Part shown: positions 47,620 through 59,099 of the stretch, piece by piece | How the letters are laid out: the number at the start of each line of letters is the position of its first letter | Position numbering within the stretch: position 1 is the stretch's first letter | Source of the DNA: Deroplatys truncata | Taxonomy: Eukaryota; Arthropoda; Insecta; Mantodea; Mantidae | Length of the DNA stretch: 64,000 bases | NCBI GenBank assembly: GCA_030765065.1 | Contig: CM060980.1 | Span: forward strand, 61,116,364-61,180,363 | Reading direction: 5' to 3' | Translations under genes and position numbers: made by a program | Notes under the pieces: model-generated | Database searches by the model: none | Told to the model about the DNA's origin: nothing | Seen by the model: only the letters and a program-made list of their open reading frames with translations

Positions 47620-47890
47620 CCTTACCAACATGGGTGACCGAGGTCGTTAAGGTTCGAACTAGTCAACAGGAGGACCGTAAATCACATCCTCCCTAACTGA
47701 GGTTTGCTCTAGATATTCCTCAGTTCTCATAATTGCCAAATGCCGGAGAGGTACCCTAAATTCACAGTTGGAACGTTTCCCTTCCAAATTTAATTTCTCA
47801 ATAAAATTATCATGCCATTTCATGTGTTGTTGTTCACCGTCTGTGGTGCCTATATAGCAAGAACAGGGTTAAACACTACAGAAAGAACGA
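47620..47890 (+). mobile_element. tRNA-derived SINE (subfamily C), decayed head
   Basis: It has 'tgaccgaggtcgttaaggtt', 'tccctaactgaggtttgctc', 'ccaaatgccggagaggtacc' and 'aattatcatgccatttcatg', the same order as 25738-25995 in sense orientation. Confidence 0.72.
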
Positions 47891-47900
47891 AAGAAAAAAA

Positions 47901-48837
47901 TCTGATGTGTTACACTCACATGACTTTCTCTACTCTTGTACAAACTATTTATACAAACGCTTATTCTCCATATGCTTCATGTTAATCGAGATAAACATTT
48001 GCAGACTCTATCTTATTGCTAATTTTCTTGTAGATGTAAGAGGAATATATATTTACAAGGGCAATATACAAATACAGTAGGCTTTAAGCACATACATATC
48101 TCTTATTAGCCGGTTGCTAGGTGCAGCACCATTCGCTTTGCCACAGATTAATATTCTTTGCATATCGAAGACAAAAAAATGAATAACGAATTCCCATTTA
48201 GAAAAGTATTGAAAAATTTAAGGGAATAATAAGTAATATCTCGAAAATGGTTCACTCAACAAAAAAAATGTATATGACATAAATTGTGTATTTTAACACG
48301 TTCTACATTTTTTGTGTAGTAAACTTTTGTCTATCTCTTATGGTTTACCAGTTATGCAAAAGTCGTTCACAATAAAGAATACTTTTGGAGACACTCCCAG
48401 GAAATTCAAGATATACATTTTATTTGCCATAAAAATATCTAAAACATATGATATTTTAATCAAAATCGTTTGAGCCATTTTTGAGAAAATTAAAATTTTC
48501 GAAAAATCTTCCATATAAAGGGTACTCTGGGGTGGGGAATTTTCTTGAAAACCTTCGTGTCGCGTCCTTGGAAGATACTGAACCCAAATACCAAGTTTAG
48601 TGTTTATCCGACTGTTCGTTTCTGAGTTATGCTGTTCACAGACACACACACAGACAGACACAGACAGACACACACACAGACAGACACACAGACACACACA
48701 CGGACATGTTTCCAAAAATGCTTTTTTTGGATTCAGGGGGTCTCAAAACATGTATTTCCGGTGAAATCTCGGTATCGAAATTTTGGGTGGAATACAATAC
48801 TTCCCCTACTTACTATACGTAGTAGAGAAAGTAAAAA
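47901..48837 (+). repeat. Family R copy 18, full length
   Basis: It starts TCTGATGTGTTACACTCAC and ends AGTAGAGAAAGTAAAAA. It carries the same ~60-base segment as copy 15 ('gggcaatatacaaatacag') upstream of 'gccggttgctaggtgcagca', which defines a sub-family. The CA/GACA tract is at 48643-48700. The next copy follows with no gap. Confidence 0.93.
48643..48700. repeat. CACA/GACA microsatellite
   Basis: Central microsatellite of family R copy 18. Confidence 0.9.
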
Positions 48838-49707
48838 TCTGATGTGTTACACTCACATGACTTTCTCTACTCTTGTACAAAAGATTTTTACAAACGCTTA
48901 TTCTCCATATGCTTCATGTTAATGGAGATATCGATATGTCAATCTTATTGATAATTTTCTTGTAGATGCAAGGGGAATATGGTAGGTTTTAAGCGATAGT
49001 CAAATATTTTAACGCTGGTTGCTATGTGGCGCATTCCTTTCTCTTTGCATGTCCAGGACATAAAAAAATGAATAACGAATTTGAGAAAAAGTATAAGTAT
49101 TGGAAAATTTAAGGGAATAACAAGCAATATCTCGCAAACGGTTCACTTAACAAAAGAAATGTATATGACATAAATTGTGTATTTTAACGCGATCTACATT
49201 GTTCATGTAGTAAAATTTTGTCTATCTCTTATGGTTTACCAGTTATGAAAAAGTCGTTCATAATGAAGAATACTTTTGGAGACATTCCCAGAAAATTCGA
49301 GATATACATTTTATTTGTCATGACAATATCTTTAACATTTGATATTTTAATCAAAATCGTTAGAGCCATTTTTGAGAAAATTAAAATTTTCGAAAAATGT
49401 TCCATGTAAAGGGTAGTCTGGAGTGGGGGGATTTTCTTGAAAACCTTCGTGTCGCATCTCTGAAAGATACTGAACCTAAATACCAAGTTTGGTGTTTATC
49501 CGACTCTTCGTTTTTGAGTTATGCTGTTCACAGACACACAGACAGACAGACACACAGACAGACACACACACGGACATGTTTCCAAAAATGCTTTTTTTGG
49601 ATTCAGTGAGTCTCAAAACATGTATTTCCGGTGAAATCTCGGTATCGAAATTTTGGGTGGAATACAATAATTCCCCTACTTACTATACGTAGTAGAGAAA
49701 GTAAAAA
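48838..49707 (+). repeat. Family R copy 19, full length (reference copy)
   Basis: The best-preserved + copy. The inverted 12-mers are ACTTTCTCTACT at 48860-48871 and AGTAGAGAAAGT at 49691-49702. The hairpin TACTA-TACG-TAGTA precedes the 3' motif. The CA/GACA tract is at 49534-49571. It lies head to tail with copy 18. Confidence 0.95.
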
Positions 49708-50094
49708 AGACGTCGCCCTACCTGTATGTGGTTTGGAACTAAATTAGAATATAACCCTGTCATATCGACAGCGGCAGTAGTGTTGTGACACTGTTACTCT
49801 GAAATACAGTTTGATGTGTTATGTGTCAAAACTGCAGTGAAAATTTTCAATTCTAAACAAGCCTACTTCATCTTCGAACAGTAGCTCAAATGCAACATTG
49901 AGGCAGATGTCATACCACTCTCTTACGCTTCCCTCATTTCCGTAATAGCATTGTCTGCTCTACACCAGTGACCTCATAGTTTCACAGCAAGGAAATACGC
50001 AACGAACAGTACATATACGGTATAGAGTATACAACGAAGGGGAACCCCTCGCGCACTGCAACCTTCGTAAGATTTATTGCGGCTACTACCTCCC
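49708..50094. other. Unassigned sequence
   Basis: Nothing recognisable was seen. Confidence 0.5.
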
Positions 50095-50452
50095 AAGAGG
50101 AAGGGATGAATTGAAGGAATCACAGGAGGCTGCAGGCTGTAGACATACATACCACAGAAACGTGCGGAAGTCTCTAGAAGTTGCTGACTCGAAGACCCGT
50201 CCTATTACTGGAGCTGGAGAGAGGATTACGAACGATTCATTAACCAAGCATCCCTCTAGTGTCTACGAGGAATACTCTTTCCTTGGAGAAGGAAACGGAA
50301 TGAAAGGTAAATAAGGGAAAGGAAATCGTGGTATGAGAAACCACCCCAGCATTCTCCTATCCGGGGAAAACCACAAGAAAATCAAGGTCAAAGTGAGCGG
50401 TTGACCAGAATCTAACCCGAGACCTCCCACGTTACCGCAGCGCCAACTCAAT
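50095..50452 (-). mobile_element. tRNA-derived SINE (subfamily A2), antisense
   Basis: On the minus strand the decayed head has 'gtgggaggtctcgggttaga' as its B-box region. Then come 'gattttcttgtggttttccc', 'gaatgctggggtggtttctc' and 'tttcattccgtttccttctc', with 'ggtagtagcc' at the 3' end. The order matches the 4112 copy. Confidence 0.78.
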
Positions 50453-51523
50453 CGATAATAGTATATATAAAGTATTAAATTAGAAATTTATATTCTCATA
50501 ATTCTAGAGCTTCACTTCGTTTATCAATTGCTATTCTATGACCCTTTGCCTCCTTTTGTCTACCTTCTTCTTTTTAAAAATCTTTGACAGATAAATTCTG
50601 GAACATAACTTTCTTGTAATTAGGAAAGAATATATGGAAACAGCTGCAGGAGCTGAAAAAGGGAGAAGGAGAAGAAGCTACAGCGACATGCGAGTAGCAC
50701 CACAAGCAAGACACGGCACTTGGACCCACCCAATCAAACGCCTCTACTACATCGCCGCAGGATCCAAATTAAGTGCACGAGGTCCGATGAGCGATCAAGC
50801 GCGAAACAAGGAGAATATCTTGCCGTCCAAATTAATTGCGTGCCCGTGTTGCCGAACATCCTGTAGGACAGAAACCGCTCTTAGCTCGGCGGCGGCGTCT
50901 GTAGGGAATCGAACGAATAAATGGAGGAGGAGGTGGAGGCCAGTGGTTACGACCCTAGTCAGTCCCTGAAGGCAGGCGTGTGGGCCGACCGAACGGCCTG
51001 GCTTGATCAGAATGTCAATGTTCTCAATCAAATTGTCGCTCGTCACCGCCATCCCTCTTTCTCCCTCTCTTTACTGTGTCATGCTTCAAGGAGAGAACGA
51101 ACATGCTGAGGTGAATTGATATTAGAGCGCTCTCTGTGGCATTTGGAACTGCTTGCCCAAAGCAGAGTGGACTTCTAGTCAACAAAGCTTTTGTGGCAAA
51201 TTATAAAATTAAACAAACTAACATGGTATTGAATTAAGCGATTAAATTACAGTTATTGGAAAGTAAAACTCTTTATTAAGCAATAAAAATTCAGCTAATA
51301 TAAAAGTAAGATTAATATTGAATTATATAGTTTGTATGTATGTATATATATATATAGATGTGGGGGAAGGGGTAAAAGAATAAGATTGTTCTGACTGAAT
51401 GATAAAAAAATACGCAGACACACTAAAAATATTAAATATTTCATGTTTAGCCCTAAGAGAGGATTAAAAGGAACGAAAACGTACAAAAACAAACATAATG
51501 AACAGCTTGACAATCGAATTTCC

Positions 51524-51565
<42 letters not shown>

Positions 51566-51621
51566 GTCTTAACTAGAAAATTTTAACAGTTCAGGTAAGT
51601 AAACAAAAATAATAATAAAAA
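50453..51621. other. Unassigned; GC-rich unique patch at 50640-51110
   Basis: 50640-51110 is clearly richer in G, C and CG than its surroundings and does not match any repeat in the window. Open frames on both strands (50634-50969 +, 50795-51052 -) show no recognisable domain. A (TA/TG)n tract lies at 51335-51357 and an (AAT)n tract at 51521-51565. Confidence 0.5.
51521..51565. repeat. (AAT)n microsatellite
   Basis: About 14 AAT units. Confidence 0.95.
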
Positions 51622-52418
51622 TCTGATGTGTTGCACTCACTTTACTTTCCCTACTCTTGTACAAACTATTTTTACAAATGCTTATTCTCCACCTACTTCA
51701 TGTTAATCGCTAATGTTAAACTTCATGTTATTGCTAATTTTCTTGTAGATGCAAAGGGAATATGGTGGTATTTAAGCGATAGTCAAACCTTTTAAGAGCT
51801 GGTTGCTATGTGGCGTATTCCATTCTCTTTTGATGTCGGACATAAAAAAAACGAATAACAAATTCCCATTTCAGAAAAATTATTAGGTATAGGAAAATTC
51901 AAACAAATATAAGGAATATCTCGGAAATGGTTCATTCCACAAAAAATATGACATAAATTGTGTGTTTTAACGAGATCTATATTTTTGTGTAGTAACATTT
52001 TTTGTATCTCCTACGGTTTTCCGCTTATGCAAAAGTCATTCTGAATCAAGAGTACTTTTGGGGACATTCATGATATGCATTTGATTTGCCATAAAAATAT
52101 CTTAAACATGTGGTGTTTTAATCAAAATCGTTGGAACCATCTTTAAAATGTTGCATATAAAAGGTAGTCTGGGGTGGGGGATTTTCTTTAACATCTTTGT
52201 GTCGAATGTTTGAAAGATACTGAACGTAGATACCAAGTTTGGTGTCTACCCAACTTTTGGTTTTTGAGTTATGCTATTCACAGACACACACACACAAACC
52301 TTTTTCTAAAACTGATCTTTTTGGATTCAGAGGGCCTCAAAGCATGTATTTCAGGTGAAATCTCGGTCGGTGGGTAGAATGCAATACTTCTACTTATACG
52401 TAGTAGAGAAGGTAAAAA
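51622..52418 (+). repeat. Family R copy 20, near full length
   Basis: It starts TCTGATGTGTTGCACTCAC and ends 'acgtagtagagaaggtaaaa'. Small internal deletions are present and the CA tract is short. It is moderately diverged. Confidence 0.88.
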
Positions 52419-53286
52419 TTGGGACCCAAGCTTTAATATTGTAATTGTCAATCAATAAAATGTTTTATATTTAAATGACTTCCAATAACATTAATGCGTA
52501 TTATAAATATAGAGAAGAACTATGAAGAGACTACAGAATATATAGGTCAGTATACTTAATTCACCGTGCAAATTGTGTCAATTGATATTTGCGGCATGCA
52601 CAATAAAACAATTGAGCCGTACAGTGTTTTGAGACCGAGAGAGGACTACATGGAAACACTGATTACCTTTTAGTGTAAATTTAAAAAATAAGCTTGCTTT
52701 TGGATGTGATATATTACTGATAAATGGTATAAAGCGTAAAAACATGATCAGTTTTTTCGCCCAATGGAGAAAACCTCAAATCAACTACTTCATTCCTTAA
52801 TTATTGGCAAATTAACACAGGTTAAAATTATCACTGCTACTCCAAAATTATCGCGAGTGCGCCATATTTGGTTAGCACAAATCTTGGATCGGATTTATGA
52901 AATGTTTATTTTCGCCGTAAGATTTAGCATAATATTTCCCGTTTATTCCGCGACGAACTAAAAAGTTATACATCTGATTCCTCCCAAAAGGCAATATGCA
53001 GTCCAGTGCATCTCTCCCCATAACTCTTTAACGTAGGAAAATAATATATGAGGATCATTGCCAACCTCAGAGTTTAGCTACGTATATTTCATCGGGCAAA
53101 ATATTTGCGACGGGTATATTTTATTCTAACTAAAAGTCCGATGTGGTGTAACTAAAGAATACGTCTGTATTTTTTATCTCCCATGGTTTTTTACGCAGTT
53201 ATAGCTGGACAGCATGTGCTGTTGACAGGTTGCCTTCACAGGTCGGCATTGTTACTTTCATTTGCCCGCTCTTTCACTACCATTAC
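52419..53286. other. Unassigned AT-rich sequence
   Basis: No gene was recognised. A faint family-R-like word ('tatctcccatggttttttac') near 53177 is too short to call. Confidence 0.45.
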
Positions 53287-54663
53287 GTACTATCTTTCAA
53301 GAAAGTAAATGTACACTTTTCGCGGGAAGTATCATTCAGGGGTTCCGTGAGTAGGAGGTATGAAAACTAAATCGACCGTGGTCGTAGATTATACTGTCGT
53401 GGTCGTCATTTTAGTCTGTCACTCACTTCAAAGATTTCTATGGCTATATTAACCCAGTATGGCAAAACATAGACTAAATATCACAAAACAAGTTGCAATT
53501 CTCTTGCTGCTGAGCTATTAACTACATGGCATTGGCAGGAAAACGGAAAACACGTGGAATGATAACTTTAATAGAACCAACATCTACGTTATATATAACC
53601 CATTTTTCTAACATCTACTGCTGTAACTTCTTGACAAAACGCACACTGTTTCAACTGTGCCGAGAGTACACGGTTCGAATCCCAGCATGTGATCGTACTT
53701 TTTATTCTAACTTTTTCACCTTGTAAGACACAGTAATATAAACAAATTTACAGTTCTTTTGCAGCTAAGTTATTACTACATGATAAAATCAAGATTTCGC
53801 TTTTGTTTTCCATTCTTTGTTTCGACAAGTTACTTGTTCCAGGAGAAATACATTATCTATAAATCTGAAATGTTTCAGAAATTAATTTATTTCCTCATAT
53901 ATGGCGTGGCCTCAGTTATGAAATAGCAGTTTAATTTGCTTTTTAAGCATCATTATCTTCGCCTATCGCCTTCTTTTTGTTATTTATAATAAGTGGAGTA
54001 ACTATATTATAGCTAGCAGTTACACATAATATACCTTTTTAGTTTCATGTACTATACTCTATCGAATTATACATAATTATATTTGCAGCTGTAAGTTTGT
54101 TTTTCTCAAGATGAGAATTTATCAGTTTCTTGTTATTTTATGTATTATCTTATTGCTGTGATCAGATACATTGTATACAGTATTTAGAAGTTGATTCCAT
54201 TAAAATTATCATTCAATCTCCTCACATTTTTTTCGAAATCATGTAGTAATAACTTAGCTGCATGAGAACTGTAAATTTGTTTGTTAACCACATGCTAGGA
54301 TTCGAACCGTGAAATCTCCTCACACTTGAAACAGCGTGCGTTTTCACAATGAGCTATGACAGCAGATGCTAGGGTGTGGGTTATATATAACATAGATGTT
54401 GGTTCTATTAAAACTATCAATCCACGTGTTTTCCGTTTTCTTGCCAATACCATGTAATTAATAGTTCAGCAGCGAGAGAATTGTAACTTTTTTGTGATAC
54501 TTAGTCCATGTTTCGCCATACTGGGTTAATCTTCGAAATCAGTGACATTGTTAAAATGGCGACTACACCACAGTCCATTTAGTTTTCACACCCCCTACTC
54601 ACCGAACGCCTGAATGATACTGACCCGCGAAAAGTGTATATTTACTTTCTTGAAAGATAGTAC
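53287..54663. mobile_element. Foldback element with ~0.45-kb inverted arms
   Basis: The left arm 53287-53784 is the inverse of the right arm 54238-54663, starting GTACTATCTTTCAAGAAAGT and ending at 'gttattactacatgat'. The left arm has an extra ~45 bases near 53695-53740. Each arm has a tRNA-like stretch with a B box GGTTCGAATCC (53672-53682, inverse at 54298-54308). A related sub-block occurs twice in each arm ('gcagctaagttattactaca' and 'gctgctgagctattaactac'). The ~450-base centre codes for nothing visible. No transposase. Confidence 0.9.
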
Positions 54664-54932
54664 ATCGCAAGTGCCGATTGCCCCAATGTCGCACGTGAGC
54701 TGCCCTTTACGAGTGGAGGGTGTCCTTGAAGTTTCTAGAACTTCCATTACTTTCCTGTGCCACTGGCGATGGGCGGCAGCAAAAGGTTTACCAAGCACAG
54801 GCAGCTTGGTCACAATTATCCAATATGATTAACAGGCAGAATATGATGTATACAAATATATGAATATTATTTTCTCAGATATGAACATTTAAAAATAAGG
54901 AGTGCAGAAAAGGAGAATTACGCACCAAATAC

Positions 54933-55510
54933 CGAGTAAGATGCAGTGACGCGTGAGGCTTGCATTCAGAAGCTACTGGGTTCGATTCACTTCGACCAAG
55001 AGTTTTGAGTAGTTTCTCTCCTAGTCGGTAGGCGAATGCTGGGGTGGTTCCCCTTCTAACACGAATTTCCTGTCCCCGACGTTTCCTTTCATCTGTTTCA
55101 CCTCGTCTGCTTTAGGGTTGTAGGTCCAGACGACGCGGTTGGTGTGTTGCGGCACGACGGTGGAATTTGCTCTCAGAAAGATTTCTCCCTCGCGCTTGGC
55201 GGAACTGTTGGGGCCCCCTTTCTTCCTGGGAGTGTCTCGTTTACAACCGGGCTCCCAGGTTGCGGGTGGCTAAAAAAGGACCGACGTAGGTTTTGTGTCA
55301 TGCTGGAATCTTAGGGACTCTGTCCTTGCTGCTAGCGCACATCATCGTGCGGATATGGTCGCCCTTTGGGTCTCCCCTTCATCCCTTCCTTTCAGGGTCA
55401 CGTTGGAAGTACAGAGATCCCACTATGGCCTACGTTGATGTGCTCCAGTTACTGTACCCCCCTCCGTGAGTACCTACTCCTAACTCCTAAGCGTCAGATT
55501 TCCTGGTTCT
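54933..55510 (+). mobile_element. tRNA-derived SINE (subfamily A), long copy
   Basis: The head CCGAGTAAGATGCAGTGACG has B box GGGTTCGATTCAC. The body has 'tcggtaggcgaatgctgggg' and 'gcggcacgacggtggaattt', and the 3' part has 'cttagggactctgtccttgc' and 'cagggtcacgttggaagtac'. It parallels the 5389 copy along its length. No clear target-site duplication was found. Confidence 0.85.
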
Positions 55511-56561
55511 TCCCAATGTGTTCTGTATGCGTGCTAACTTTCGTTTAACCTGGAACTCTTTCCCCTGTTAGAAAGTGGTTATTAAATAAATATAATTTAT
55601 CGATCGCAATGCATCTAGGCAACAACTATGACAACACGCAAGTAACTACAAGTCGGCTGACCAATTTTTCATTCCATTTGGAAAATCCTGAAAAGAGAAA
55701 AAGAAGCTATTCTAGAACACGATGTCAGGTATATATTAAATGACAAGGGAAAACGTCATTTCGTGTCTTTTAAGCGTGTACACTGTGGAGAAAGGGTTGT
55801 TTTGTTGTAGTTAAAGCCCACAACTTATCCAAACTTGGGACGAAGGAAGCATCAGTATTTAGTGCGGGAAGTCGTGTTTTCACGGCAACTTGGGGTAAAG
55901 GCAAGATGAGCTGACAGTGATCACGCGATGACGTGTCATTTGGCCTTCTCCTGTCCGATACCTTCTAACGTCTCATCAGCGCTCCCTACCCCTTTGCTAC
56001 AAGTACTAAACCAATTTAAACTTGGCGTGCCACTCGCTGTCTTGCTGTACGTCCGTGAACAATGAGGGCGTTCTTTCTCATCCAACACACGTGCGCTCTG
56101 ATTGAAGACGTGGACAGGACCTAATTACAATAGGTTTCTCAGAAGTGCGGTAAAGCCGGGCTGTAGTAACGAAATAAAATAAAGTTTGGTTGTGACACAC
56201 TTTTACCATCAATAAATGTTGCAATTCATTTCCAAAATTACCTCTAGAAGCAGAATTAATACTTTAATCCTAAACAAAAACATTACTCAACTTCATCTAA
56301 TACGTTTGAAATAACATCATAGCACACAAACAGTGTTTGTTATTCTGAAGTGTGTTCGGCATTCTGTAATTCATGAAGTGTTATACAGGTCCACTGATAA
56401 ATTTAAATCGAAGGTAGGGAATATGGGTAAGAGCTTTTGAAGTACATCTAAGGCGCCATTGGTTTTCCATTTCTTATAAAAATACATAAGTAATGTAAAC
56501 TAAGCTATAAGGTCGTAAGCTTTTTATAGCGTTTAACAGCGGTTTATACTACACATGGCAC
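55511..56561. other. Unassigned, mildly CpG-rich at 55780-56170
   Basis: No repeat from this window matches. 55780-56170 is less AT-rich and includes 'gatcacgcgatgacgtgtca', which resembles a CRE/E-box-rich promoter segment, but no exon was recognised. Confidence 0.4.
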
Positions 56562-56745
56562 CTAAGAAGATGGAAAATAATGATACATGAAATGATAACA
56601 GGAAAATTTGGGAAGGAAACTTTTCAGGTTTAAATTTAGGATAAACCCCGGCAGTTATAAGTACAGCCAGGAAGGACGGTTCTGGCAGGATGGGAACCGC
56701 AGGCCCGTGACTTAACGGCCTCGGCTACAATGTTGGTCTAGATCA
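56562..56745 (-). mobile_element. tRNA-derived SINE (subfamily C), antisense
   Basis: On the minus strand 'ccgaggccgttaagtcacgg', 'gcggttcccatcctgccaga', 'gccggggtttatcctaaatt' and 'ccttcccaaattttcctgtt' follow the order of 25738-25995. Confidence 0.75.
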
Positions 56746-56935
56746 GAAGATGTTTATATGTTTCTATAATCGCCTTTAAGAGTCTTTGTTTCTTGCTCAA
56801 TGTAATAAGTGAACCTTTAACCAGAATCGGAAGAAATTTGTAGACAATAGAAATAATCAATTCAAAAGGCTAAGTAAACTCCAAACCAGTCCTCAGCGGC
56901 ACTTATATATTATAATAGTTAATGATGTAATTGCT

Positions 56936-57085
56936 AAAGAAGTTGCTTAACTTCTTTGTTTGTGATATCTTTCGATTGAACTATGGAGTTGTTCAAATTT
57001 CAATCGAATTAGTAACTTGTAGTAGCCTGTTCCATGTATTTTGAAGTCTTCTTCCAAGACTTCGGACACCTGTTCCGAAGCTAAT
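56936..57085 (-). other. Hairpin cluster downstream of the LINE coding part
   Basis: Three perfect stems lie in 150 bases: AAAGAAGTT/AACTTCTTT with loop GCTT (56936-56957), TTCGATTGAA/TTCAATCGAA (56971-57008) and CTTCGGA/TCCGAAG (about 57060-57080). They sit where the LINE 3' UTR should be. Confidence 0.6.
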
Positions 57086-57158
57086 TTTCAGATGAATCCC
57101 TCCATATTCTTCGGAGTCGTTCTATTCCTCTGTTTCCAAAAGGTCTATAAAGCAATTC

Positions 57159-57470
57159 TTACCTAGGAAATCTTGAAGGTACCATTCTTAGTACATGTAC
57201 TTCCCATTCTTTCTGGTATTTTTCTATTTCCTCGATTATATGCTCTTCTAGCAACCTCCCTGATATCCATATTTCTGTCTGTCTGCTTTTGTCACTCATG
57301 GTACAGATCTTAAAAATTCCATCTGTGTCGCTTCCAACCTTGATTTTTCTCTGTTTTAATACCCAAGTTTCACTTGCATGTTTTGACGCTGGCTTTGATA
57401 CTAAGTTATATACTCTTAATTTGATATCTGTTCTCATGCTGTTTTTACCAAAATGTTTTAATGCATTCAT
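57159..57470 (-). pseudogene. LINE C-terminal region remnant
   Basis: A 103-codon frame with 'LRVYNLVSKPASKHASETWV', which matches the 'K-YN-L--PAL-YGSE-WVL' block after the RT in many arthropod LINEs. It then has 'RLLEEHIIEEIEKYQKEWEV' and 'HVLRMVP', the 'I--Y---W--H--RM' block. It is open throughout and is the best-preserved piece. Confidence 0.82.
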
Positions 57471-57574
57471 TTACTTTATTAAATATTTTCATTTTTTTCT
57501 TCAATATCCCCATTTATGTTATTTATTGATATTGTGGAGCCCCGATATTTGAAGGTAGATATTTTTTTAATAAT

Positions 57575-57759
57575 TTAATCTTCAATGACGAATTTTACTC
57601 TCAATTGGTCTCTCCCTTCTACGGTTATAATTTTAATCTTTTTACAAGATATTTCCATATTATAATCCTTGAAAATTTTAATTAAATTATTAACTGATTT
57701 CCATAATTCATATTCGTTATCTGCGAACAATATCTGGTCGTCTGCAAATAATATATCAA

Positions 57760-57796
<37 letters not shown>

Positions 57797-58330
57797 TACT
57801 GCTGTTTCCTTTGGCATATCTTTTCTTCTCCATTCCTCTATTATTTTTTAAAGTAAAGATCAAACAATATCGGTAATAATCCACAACTCTTCAAACCCAT
57901 ATTGATAGCTATACTTCCTTACCCATCATGAAACATAATTTTTGTTTTATTATACTGTGATTTTATTGAGTTTATCAAGTTTGAAGGTATGCTATATTGG
58001 TCCATTATTACCCATAATTTTTGTGATTTACTCTATCGTAAAGCTTTATCGCAGCCAGGAATATTAAATAAATCCTTAAATTATATTCAACTCTTTTCTC
58101 TAAAATATATTTCAGGCTAAAAATGGCATCGACAGTTGATCTCCCTTTCCTAAGTCCGTTTTGTTCTTCGTTGATAATTTTGTCTGCTATTGGATGTAAT
58201 TTACTTTTTTAAAAATTCTGCATAAAATTTATATGCTGTGACCAAAAGAGATATATAATTCTCATATTCATTCTATTTCATTTTTGTATATTCTTATAAT
58301 GTTAGCCACCTTCCATTCCTCTGGCAATTT
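57575..58330 (-). pseudogene. LINE reverse transcriptase remnant
   Basis: In order on the minus strand: 'LPEEWKVANI' (RT block before motif 1), 'EQNGLRKGRSTVDAIFSLKY' (motif 2, usually EQ-GFR-GRST-DAIF), an 'IFLAAIKLYDRV' block where the first catalytic Asp of the F-D---A-D pattern seems lost, a broken 'INMGLKSCGLLPILFDLYF' (usually G-RQGCPLSP-LFN-Y), and 'ILFADDQILFADNEYELWKS' with an intact FADD box. Stops lie between blocks. An (ATT)n tract codes for a run of Asn directly before the FADD box. Confidence 0.85.
57756..57797. repeat. (ATT)n microsatellite inside the LINE RT
   Basis: About 14 ATT units on the + strand, read as Asn codons on the coding (minus) strand, about 4 residues upstream of the FADD box. 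Confidence 0.95.
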
Positions 58331-58708
58331 TTCTTCACCCCATATTGTATTTAAGAGGTGAAATGGCCTTATGTTCAATGATCTTCCTCCATATTTCTAT
58401 AATTCAACGTTTAGGTTATCCACTCTATGATCTTTTCTGGTTTTTTTTCCTTTTTTAGGACTTCTTTCAATCATTCATTATTATTTTATTATGTTGATTT
58501 ACAGAATATTTTTGTATAACATTTCACTTTTATATATTAATAGACTACTATAATAATGTCTCTGTTGTACTTTTGTGATTACAGTCATCCTTACTCTGCC
58601 ATTATCCTCTTCTCTTAACCCTCTGAAAATCTTAAAGCCAAAACCTTTGGTGCCAGTAACATTTATTTCTAATCTAACTACAAACTGATTCCATCTTTCT
58701 CTTTTAAT

Positions 58709-58987
58709 CTAGCTTGCTAATTTTCTTACTACTCTTCTCTGTTTCTTATAGTTTATATGATCTAGAGGTCGTCCTCTGACAAATAATGTTTTGTAATATG
58801 GTTTTATTTTTTGTAATTCCTTCATTAAAATCTTCATTCCAAGTTTCAGCCTATTTGGTTTCCTTCTGTTTAGTGTTCCTAATACCTCTAGAGCACTACT
58901 TTTGACAGTCGTCTTCAATTTTTCCCGATCAATATTAATATCTCCGTGTCTTTCTTTTAAATACTTCCATACTCTTTGTTGATACAA
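58709..58987 (-). pseudogene. LINE linker region remnant
   Basis: A 92-codon frame, basic and Lys-rich, with 'LKTTVKSSALEVLGTLNRRK' near its middle. It lies between endonuclease and RT, as in related LINE proteins where a 'A--VLG--K----K--W' block is found. Order and spacing support the call; the sequence itself is diverged. Confidence 0.6.
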
Positions 58988-59099
58988 TATTCTAACACTT
59001 TCATCTTCTAAAAACTATATTTTATACTTCTCCTCTTTATTAGGTAGCTATTTATGGGTATTTTTCTTGAAATATTTTTAGGGGATCTTATTTTTTACC

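Noticed and set aside
50795-51052. 85-codon minus frame opposite a 111-codon plus frame in the GC-rich patch
   Set aside because: Both strands open together because of high GC. No domain seen, so only the patch itself is reported.
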